NCBI GenBank assembly: GCA_028280815.1
Contig: JANQLC010000018.1
Span: forward strand, 1-34,152
DNA: 34,152 bases
Source: Flavobacteriales bacterium
Lineage (GTDB): Bacteria; Bacteroidota; Bacteroidia; Flavobacteriales; JANQLC01
Direction: 5' to 3'
Shown piece by piece: positions 27,608 to 34,152 of the stretch. The notes under the pieces are model-generated. The model made no database searches, had not been told where the DNA came from, and saw only the letters and a program-made list of their open reading frames with translations. Position 1 is the stretch's first letter; each line of letters begins with the position of its first letter. The position numbers and the translations under genes were made by a program.

Positions 27608-28774
27608 TTATAAAATTAACATCGCATCCCCGTAAGAGTAGAATCGATACCCTTCCCTTATGGCTTCCCTGTACGCTTTCATGATCAAATCGTAGCCTGC
27701 AAAGGCAGCCACCATCATCAGTAGCATGGATTTGGGGGTGTGAAAGTTGGTCACCATGCAGCTCGCAATCCTAAAATCATAGGGTGGAAAGATAAATTTA
27801 TTGGTCCATCCATCAAAAGGATTCAGGCGACCATCGGATGAAACCGAGCTTTCAATGGCGCGCATAACCGTCGTACCTACGGCGCATATACGCTTTCTTT
27901 CACCGATGGCTTCATTCACAATTTTAGCCGCCTGCTCGCCGATGCGAAGGGCTTCGGAATCCACTTTGTGCTTGGACAGATCCTCTACCTCTACCGGGCG
28001 AAAAGTACCCAACCCCAGGTGCAGGGTTATTTCAGGCAGGTGCACCCCTTTGATTTCCAACCGTTTTAATAAGTGTTTTGAAAAATGCAAGCCAGCCGTC
28101 GGGGCAGCTACAGATCCTTCTTCTTTCGCATAAACGGTCTGGTAGCGCGCTGCATCTTCCGGCCTTAAGTCTCTTTTGATGTACTTGGGAAGTGGGGTCT
28201 TTCCCAATTTCCTGAGCTTTTTTCGAAAGCTGCTGTAGGAACCATCGAACAAAAAGCGAATCGTGCGTCCGCGCGAAGTGGTGTTGTCGATCACTTCTGC
28301 AACCAAGCTGTCACCATCACCGAAAAACAACTTATTTCCAATCCGAATCTTGCGGGCCGGATCCACCAAAACATCCCACAAGCGGCTCTCCGGATTCAGC
28401 TCGCGCAACAGGAAAACCTCAATGTGGGCACCGGTCTTCTCCTTGCTGCCGAAAAGGCGGGCTGGGAAAACCTTGGTGTTGTTCAGTATCAGCACATCAC
28501 CTTCATCAAAATAATCGATTAAGTCCTTGAATGACCGATGTTCAATCTCACCCGTATCCCGACGCAAAACCATGAGCCGGGACTCATCGCGATGCTTAGC
28601 AGGAAACTCCGCCAGCAACCGATCGGGAAGTTTAAAACTGAAATGAGAGGTCTTCATTCTCAAAACGCAAGGGCTTTTGGACGGGCAAATATACGATTTG
28701 AAGGCTGGGCATGTCAAGGCAGTGGATACGAGATTACGCCTTTGGGCATCCCGGTAAAACGAGCGGTGAATCAC
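27608..28774 (-). CDS. queA: S-adenosylmethionine:tRNA ribosyltransferase-isomerase
   Basis: [57 protein letters not shown] and GLGTFRPVE motifs. The likely start is the ATG at 28657 ([15 protein letters not shown]). Confidence 0.96.
   Translation of the reverse strand: MIHRSFYRDAQRRNLVSTALTCPAFKSYICPSKSPCVLRMKTSHFSFKLPDRLLAEFPAKHRDESRLMVLRRDTGEIEHRSFKDLIDYFDEGDVLILNNTKVFPARLFGSKEKTGAHIEVFLLRELNPESRLWDVLVDPARKIRIGNKLFFGDGDSLVAEVIDNTTSRGRTIRFLFDGSYSSFRKKLRKLGKTPLPKYIKRDLRPEDAARYQTVYAKEEGSVAAPTAGLHFSKHLLKRLEIKGVHLPEITLHLGLGTFRPVEVEDLSKHKVDSEALRIGEQAAKIVNEAIGERKRICAVGTTVMRAIESSVSSDGRLNPFDGWTNKFIFPPYDFRIASCMVTNFHTPKSMLLMMVAAFAGYDLIMKAYREAIREGYRFYSYGDAMLIL
28686..28693 (-). promoter_or_regulatory. 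Candidate -7 promoter element for queA
   Basis: Minus-strand TATATTTG (TAnnTTTG) 28 bp upstream of the ATG at 28657; TTGACA lies about 21 bp further upstream. Confidence 0.45.
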
Positions 28775-28864
28775 TTAGAACGATTGTAATCACGACCATT
28801 TGCTGTTGTATAAATGTTCATATAGTCAGAACTTTGTAAAACGAATTGGCAAAGGGGATTTAGC

Positions 28865-29053
28865 ATGGATTTAAAAGCGATTCAACCCGAGCTATATACT
28901 TCCCGCAAAATCCTAAAAGTCAAGCCCATATGGATAAAACGCATCAGCGATATCGAGGGCCGAGCGGTAAGCATTTCTCACCTATTATTGAAAGATCAGT
29001 CAACCCAAGTCAAGCGTTTATTAGCAGAACACTCAAAAAATAGGTATATATGA
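28865..29053 (+). CDS. Small basic protein of unknown function, translationally coupled to the downstream predicted nuclease
   Basis: 62 aa ORF. Its stop overlaps the next start as ATGA (29050-29053). Confidence 0.5.
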   Translation: MDLKAIQPELYTSRKILKVKPIWIKRISDIEGRAVSISHLLLKDQSTQVKRLLAEHSKNRYI

Positions 29054-30000
29054 AAAAGCTAAGTGATTATATAAAGGAGAAGTTCGGCATCCACGAAGAC
29101 AAATTTCTGGAGGCTATGCAAATGAGCCCCGGCGCAGAAGGCTATCTACACGGCTCTTTGGGCGAATTGCTATTTAAAGAATACGTTGAACTCAAAGGTT
29201 TTGAAGCGCTCAGAATCAAAGAAAAACCCAAAGGTGGTTACAACGCCAAAAGCGATAAAGCGAGAGGCAACTTTTACATCAGAAAAAAGGCGAGCACAAG
29301 AGATGGGTGGTATGTAATCGAGAACAAAGGAATCAAAACCAATGCTGAGACACACCTCTTCGGGTTGTATACCAAAAAAAATCTCTTTACTCATTTAAAG
29401 AGCCTCGCCTTCCCCAAACCCGATTATTTGGAAAGGTCGTATCGAAAGGGACTAAATGCCTATAAAAAAGCAAGAGCAGAATGGGAACGCAAAAATCCGG
29501 GTGCGCATTTTCCAGCATTTAGCTGGGATAAAAAAACCCCTGGATCAAGGGCTTTTAACCTGATTGGCTATTGGAAAAACGAAGCGGAATTGAAGACTTG
29601 GGTAGAGAATCTCAACGATATGAGCCTGACAAAGGACGACTATTTAAACCTCAAAGGCCCCATTAGAATACTGGCAACCCATGCGCCGAGCAACAGGGTC
29701 GCGCCCGCCACTGGCATCAAGCAAACCGCACCATTGGTTTCAGATTTCAATATAATGTGTGTGGATTTGTTTCAGAGAATTGGGGCACACCAATTCGTGT
29801 TCATGAATCCCAATAGCATTTCTCACTCACCGACAAGCCCTGAACACCTATACCAAAATTACTACATCGACTACATCATACCAGGGGTTAAAGATACGCT
29901 AAAACTATCACACCCTTGGTATGGCGATATTGAGCAATGCATCAAGCAGACGCATCCCATTCCCAGAAAAATGGACAAATCACAATTGGATTTGAGATAA
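29050..30000 (+). CDS. Predicted restriction endonuclease-like protein
   Basis: 316 aa directly upstream of the methylase-specificity fusion. The N-terminal segment has GELLFKEYVELKGF ... GWYVIENKGIKTN, a candidate PD-(D/E)XK core (ExK). Family not confirmed. Confidence 0.55.
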   Translation: MKKLSDYIKEKFGIHEDKFLEAMQMSPGAEGYLHGSLGELLFKEYVELKGFEALRIKEKPKGGYNAKSDKARGNFYIRKKASTRDGWYVIENKGIKTNAETHLFGLYTKKNLFTHLKSLAFPKPDYLERSYRKGLNAYKKARAEWERKNPGAHFPAFSWDKKTPGSRAFNLIGYWKNEAELKTWVENLNDMSLTKDDYLNLKGPIRILATHAPSNRVAPATGIKQTAPLVSDFNIMCVDLFQRIGAHQFVFMNPNSISHSPTSPEHLYQNYYIDYIIPGVKDTLKLSHPWYGDIEQCIKQTHPIPRKMDKSQLDLR

Positions 30001-30005
30001 CTCCC

Positions 30006-30042
30006 TTGTCTTACGGGTGTTTGTGATTATATTTGTCACAAA
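30006..30042 (+). promoter_or_regulatory. Bacteroidota-type promoter with an overlapping palindromic operator candidate
   Basis: TTG (30006-30008), 19-bp spacer, TATATTTG (30028-30035). Perfect inverted repeat TTTGTGA-N9-TCACAAA (30020-30026 / 30036-30042) encloses the -7 box. Confidence 0.6.
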
Positions 30043-32059
30043 TGTGCAGATAATGGCGCTCCAACTGGACTTTGAATTGAGCAGAAGCGACAAGATTTTA
30101 GGAAAGTTTGAAAAAATTCACAATTTTATATACGCCCACGACGGGCTTTCCACGCAACAAACCCTAGAGGAATTCATCAAAATTCTATTTATCAAGGTAA
30201 TCGATGAAAAAACGAGAGCAGGAAACTTCCACATGCGTGAAATTGAGCTCGACCACAATGAGAGTTCGAAAAAACCACAGCAGCTGATAGACGGAATCAA
30301 CGGGCTTTTTTCCGATACGATAAAGGCGTATCCCGAATTGTTTGACAAACACGATAGAATAAAGTTAAGCCCTATTTCTCTGGCCAATACCATACATAAA
30401 CTGCAGGACATCTCGCTTACAAACTCGCTCAATGATGCCAAGGGGCTGGCCTTTCAAAAGTTTCTCTCACACCGAGAAAGAGATGGAAGGGGCCAATTTT
30501 TCACGCCCGAACCCATCGTTGACTTTTGTGTGCGTTTCATCCAGCCCAAACCCGATGAAACCATTATTGACCCAGCTTGTGGAAGCGGCGGATTTTTGAG
30601 TGCTTCGTTCAACTATATTTTAAAAAACAACGGAGACATAGATACCGAAAAAATCGTCTCAGAAAATCTTTACGGACTGGACATCAACAAAAGCGTAGCG
30701 CGAATCGCCAAGATGAAACTGCTCCTCGAAGCCCATGTCGATACCCACGTAAGGTGTGTTAACGCGCTGACTGACTTGGGAGAAATACTTCTAAAATTAA
30801 CGGGGGACAAATCTTTCAAAGGCTTTGATGTGGTACTGACAAATCCACCATTTGGCACAGCTGGTAAAATCACCGATAAAAAAATTCTCTCCGCTTTCGA
30901 TTTGGGTCACAAGTGGAAAAAGGTGGGTCCAGAGAACTTCGTAAAAACAACTGCGCTTCACGCCGGTCAGGTAGCCGAAATACTATTCATTGAAAGGTGT
31001 ATCGATCTGCTAAAAGAAGGTGGCAGAATGGGCATTGTCCTTCCAAATGGACACTTTGAAAATCCCTCATTGGAATATTTGAGATCCTACATCAAGCAGC
31101 GGACTAAAATTCTGGGTGTCGTCAATTTGCCGCAAGAGACATTTATCCCATATGGCACGGGTATAAAAGCTTCTCTGCTATTCGTACAAAAAGTCAGGCC
31201 CAACACAGCGCAAAAGTATACAGTATTTTTCAGTCAAATCCGGAAAATCGGTTACCGAGGGAACAAAAATGGCGGCCCGATCTACTTAAAGGACAATTAC
31301 GGAAAAATATTGAGAGACGAAAATAAAAACCCGATATTAGACGAGGACCTACCCAATGTCATCAGCGATTACGCCCTCTTCAATAATGAAAATCACATAG
31401 AGACGACCCATTCATTCTCCATTGAATACGACGAGATGGGCGATCGTTTTGACTACGACTTTTACTCTCCCCAATACAGGCGACTGATCGAGAAAATCAA
31501 AGAACGCCATGCCGTCATGCTATCCGATATCGCCGACATCGTAAAGACCAAGAGCGAGCGCTTATCAAACAAGGATGCCATAGTTGAATACGTAGAGCTC
31601 TCAGATATCAGCACATCCTCCCTTGAGATTACCAGCTCGACCCAAATAGTCGTTCACGAATTGCCGAGCAGGGCATCCTACGCCTTGGAAAAAGGAGATA
31701 TTATCACAGCGGTAGCTGGAAATTCGATCGGCTCGCGCAAACACGCCACCGCTCTCGTGGGCGCAGAGTTTAAAGGCACCATATGCACCAACGGGTTTCG
31801 GGTGCTGAGAAATTTTAAAATCGACCCCTATTACTTGATCTATTATCTCAGGTCGAGGTATTTCCTCGAGCAAATTTCAGCTTTGAGAACGGGTGCTGCC
31901 ATTCCCAGTATTTCCGATGAGGACCTCGGAAAGCTATGGATCATCATTCCGGATGTCGATACGATAAAACAAATCGGTGATAGTGTACGTAAATCATTTA
32001 AATTAAGGGAAAGATCAAAAAGAGAACTCAATAGCATAGCGCATAAGCTCACCTTATGA
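30017..32059 (+). CDS. N6-adenine DNA methyltransferase fused to an HsdS-like specificity (TRD) domain
   Basis: HsdM-like N-terminus, FTPEPIVDFCVRFIQPKPDETIIDPACGSGGFL (motif I), DVVLTNPPFGTAGK (motif IV), C-terminal TRD-like LSDIADIVKTKSERL...GDIITAVAGNSIGSRKHA...LRTGAAIPSISDEDLGKLWIIIP. The ATG at 30053 (MALQLDFELSRSDK) is the likely start. Confidence 0.88.
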   Translation: MFVIIFVTNVQIMALQLDFELSRSDKILGKFEKIHNFIYAHDGLSTQQTLEEFIKILFIKVIDEKTRAGNFHMREIELDHNESSKKPQQLIDGINGLFSDTIKAYPELFDKHDRIKLSPISLANTIHKLQDISLTNSLNDAKGLAFQKFLSHRERDGRGQFFTPEPIVDFCVRFIQPKPDETIIDPACGSGGFLSASFNYILKNNGDIDTEKIVSENLYGLDINKSVARIAKMKLLLEAHVDTHVRCVNALTDLGEILLKLTGDKSFKGFDVVLTNPPFGTAGKITDKKILSAFDLGHKWKKVGPENFVKTTALHAGQVAEILFIERCIDLLKEGGRMGIVLPNGHFENPSLEYLRSYIKQRTKILGVVNLPQETFIPYGTGIKASLLFVQKVRPNTAQKYTVFFSQIRKIGYRGNKNGGPIYLKDNYGKILRDENKNPILDEDLPNVISDYALFNNENHIETTHSFSIEYDEMGDRFDYDFYSPQYRRLIEKIKERHAVMLSDIADIVKTKSERLSNKDAIVEYVELSDISTSSLEITSSTQIVVHELPSRASYALEKGDIITAVAGNSIGSRKHATALVGAEFKGTICTNGFRVLRNFKIDPYYLIYYLRSRYFLEQISALRTGAAIPSISDEDLGKLWIIIPDVDTIKQIGDSVRKSFKLRERSKRELNSIAHKLTL

Positions 32060-32124
32060 GTATGTCATAAACCCAAAGGTAAGCGCATTTAAGTCCGATT
32101 GAGGTGTAGCCAAGTGCACCGGTT

Positions 32125-33363
32125 TCAGCATTCGGATCGGATCGCCTCTACCACAAAGCCCAGCTGCTGCAAATCACGCCAAAAGCGGGGATAAGACTTT
32201 TCCACGACTTCGGGTGCTTCAATGGCGATGGGTACCTTCAAGGCCAGTGGGGCAAAGGCCATCGCCATACGGTGATCGCCATAGGTTTTAATCCGAACAC
32301 CCGTATGAATCGTTTCAGACTTATCCAAATGCAGCGAATCACTTGTAACGGTGAGGCGCGCGCCGAGCTTTTGCAGTTCGTTCTGCAAGGCGAGCAACCG
32401 ATCGGTCTCCTTGATTTTCAAGGTGTGTAAGCCCCTAAGCCGGCATCCCCCCCCCAGGCCAAAACAGCTGACAGCAATCGTCTGAGCCAGGTCGGGCGTC
32501 CCCACCAAGTCCAATGCGACAAAGGGGGGTAGCGCGCATTCCTCTTTTTGCAAGATCAAATGGGGTGGCTCAAAATTGGAATGCACGCCAAAGCCTTTGT
32601 AGATATCCCGCAATTTACTGTCACCCTGTATGCTGTAGGGTATAAAAGTCTTTAGGCGCAGGCTGGCCCGTTTGGCCAAAGCCGCTATGGCGTAGTAGTA
32701 AGAAGCGGCACTCCAATCGGATTCTATCGCTATGCTTTTTGACGAGGGTTTTCGCCCCGGAAAAACGCGGATGGTGTGTCTATCCCAATTCACCGTGATG
32801 CCCAATTGGCGCAACAGGTGCACCGTCATGCCGATATAAGGCATCGAAGTGATCGTCCCTTCCAGTGTCAAGGTCAGGCCGCGCTTTAGCCTTGCTGCGA
32901 TGAGCAACAAAGCTGTCGCGTATTGGCTGCTCACCCCTGCGCTGATGCGCACCCTACCGCCGAGCAACTCTCTTCCACTGATCAAAAGCGGGGGGTAGCC
33001 TTCTCTTTCGACGTAACGAATTTCCGCACCCAATTCCCGAAGTGCATCGACCAAAATTTTTATCGGGCGCTGTTTCATCCGGGTCGAACCCGTCAGCAGG
33101 GTTTCACGCCCCTGTCGTATGGAAAAATAAGCGGTCAAAAAGCGCATAGCCGTCCCGGCGTGACCGATATCGATTTCCCGCTCCCCACGCCCAAGCGCCT
33201 TTTGCAACAACTCGGTATCCGCAGCCTCAGAAGGGTTTTCAACTTTTACCCCCCCATACAGGGCTTCCAAAATCAACAGGCGGTTGGTCTCGCTCTTAGA
33301 ACCGCTGAGCTGTAGGGCACCCGCAACCGCCTGTGCGGGATGGCTGAGGCGCATGACTTTCAA
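32125..33363 (-). CDS. aroA: 3-phosphoshikimate 1-carboxyvinyltransferase (EPSP synthase)
   Basis: LSGSKSETNRLLILEAL, DIGHAGTAMRFLTAYF, LKIKETDRLLALQNEL and YGDHRMAMAFAPLAL motifs. Confidence 0.96.
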   Translation of the reverse strand: MKVMRLSHPAQAVAGALQLSGSKSETNRLLILEALYGGVKVENPSEAADTELLQKALGRGEREIDIGHAGTAMRFLTAYFSIRQGRETLLTGSTRMKQRPIKILVDALRELGAEIRYVEREGYPPLLISGRELLGGRVRISAGVSSQYATALLLIAARLKRGLTLTLEGTITSMPYIGMTVHLLRQLGITVNWDRHTIRVFPGRKPSSKSIAIESDWSAASYYYAIAALAKRASLRLKTFIPYSIQGDSKLRDIYKGFGVHSNFEPPHLILQKEECALPPFVALDLVGTPDLAQTIAVSCFGLGGGCRLRGLHTLKIKETDRLLALQNELQKLGARLTVTSDSLHLDKSETIHTGVRIKTYGDHRMAMAFAPLALKVPIAIEAPEVVEKSYPRFWRDLQQLGFVVEAIRSEC

Positions 33364-33366
33364 GGC

Positions 33367-33696
33367 TTACCTCAGTTTTTCATTGTGGCGGTGCCGGTCT
33401 CGATCGCGCTCCGCTTTGACCTGAAGCCTTTTATCGAAAGCCTCTCGCAAATCCACACCGGTTTGATTGGCCAAGCAGAGTGTGACGAAGAGTACATCGG
33501 CCAGCTCCTCGCCCAGGTCTCTCTGCTTATCGCTTTCCTTCTCGCTTTGCTCCCCATACCGCCGGGCGATGATGCGCGCCACTTCCCCCACCTCTTCGGC
33601 GAGTTGTGCCATATTGGTCAATACGTCGAAATAACGAACGCCGTGCGCTTTAATCCAGTCATCCGCGATTTGCTGTAACTCTGAAAGCTCCTTCAT
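33367..33696 (-). CDS. MazG-like nucleotide pyrophosphohydrolase
   Basis: LTNMAQLAEEVGEVARIIAR (EExxE) and DLGEELADVLFVTLCLAN (ELADV) motifs. Confidence 0.9.
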   Translation of the reverse strand: MKELSELQQIADDWIKAHGVRYFDVLTNMAQLAEEVGEVARIIARRYGEQSEKESDKQRDLGEELADVLFVTLCLANQTGVDLREAFDKRLQVKAERDRDRHRHNEKLR

Positions 33697-34144
33697 CCCT
33701 CATTTTTGTATCGATTACCAGCGTGACCGGTCCGTCGTTGACGAGCGTCAGCTGCATGTCAGCCCCAAAGATACCGGTTTGTACAGGACGCCCGCTCTCC
33801 GCAGCCAATTTCCCCACAAAATCCGCGTACAAGTGACGCGCCGCTTCAGGCTTAGCCGCCCGGCTATAAGATAGACGGTTCCCCTTTTTCGCACTGGCGC
33901 ATAGGATAAATTGGCTCACGACCAGCAGCTCAGCGTTCCCATCGCGTATGGACTTATTCATCACGCCCTGTGCATCGTTAAAGACGCGCAATTTGCTGAT
34001 CTTATTCGCCAAGCCGTCCACCGATTCCAAATCGTCTGAAGCAGCTATTCCCAAAAGAATCAACAGGCCCTTATCGATTTCAGCTGTAACCTGACCCGCC
34101 ACCGCAACCGATGCGCAGCACACGCGCTGTATCACCGCCCGCAT
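33659..34144 (-). CDS. dtd: D-aminoacyl-tRNA deacylase
   Basis: MRAVIQRVCCASVAVAGQ, VVSQFILCASAKKGNRLSYSRAA and TGIFGADMQLTLVNDGPVTLVIDT motifs. Confidence 0.96.
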   Translation of the reverse strand: MRAVIQRVCCASVAVAGQVTAEIDKGLLILLGIAASDDLESVDGLANKISKLRVFNDAQGVMNKSIRDGNAELLVVSQFILCASAKKGNRLSYSRAAKPEAARHLYADFVGKLAAESGRPVQTGIFGADMQLTLVNDGPVTLVIDTKMRDEGAFRVTANRG

Positions 34145-34152
34145 CTAAGCGC

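Noticed and set aside
28865-32059. Classical type I R-M (hsdRMS)
   Set aside because: No HsdR helicase ORF is present, and the specificity domain is fused to the methylase; reported instead as an atypical R-M-like locus.

Overview
The window is chromosomal DNA from a Bacteroidota-type bacterium. The lineage is inferred from GldB/GldC, a mevalonate pathway, TAnnTTTG-type -7 promoter motifs and a Bacteroidota-style DnaG.

Most of the window is core housekeeping:
- mevalonate kinase, mevalonate-diphosphate decarboxylase and metK.
- A complete 13-gene dcw cell-wall/division cluster on the minus strand: mraZ, rsmH, ftsL-like, ftsI, murE, mraY, murD, ftsW, murG, murC, ftsQ, ftsA, ftsZ.
- An alpha/beta hydrolase, engB, gldC, gldB, nadE, dnaG and queA.
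- A compact restriction-modification-like locus.
- aroA, a MazG-like pyrophosphohydrolase and dtd.

The unusual part lies in the three large intergenic gaps (about 3.9-4.75 kb, 23.57-25.0 kb and 27.0-27.6 kb). These hold a degenerate, quasi-periodic repeat family with a unit of about 30-50 nt and core CTTTTCAAACCGnCT...GAGACAAA (reverse complement TTTGTCTC...AGnCGGTTTGAAAAG).

Embedded in one of these arrays is a regular 5-repeat/4-spacer array with an exact 61-nt period (28-nt repeat, 33-nt unique spacers). It looks like an orphan CRISPR. Its repeat appears related to the surrounding degenerate units.

Other notable signals are three 10-bp-spaced GTGG boxes upstream of mraZ, a palindrome overlapping a consensus promoter in front of the methylase-specificity fusion gene, a 121-bp tandem duplication with conserved twin hairpins, and paired inverted repeats upstream of metK. 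No database searches were run; all family names are by recognition of protein motifs.
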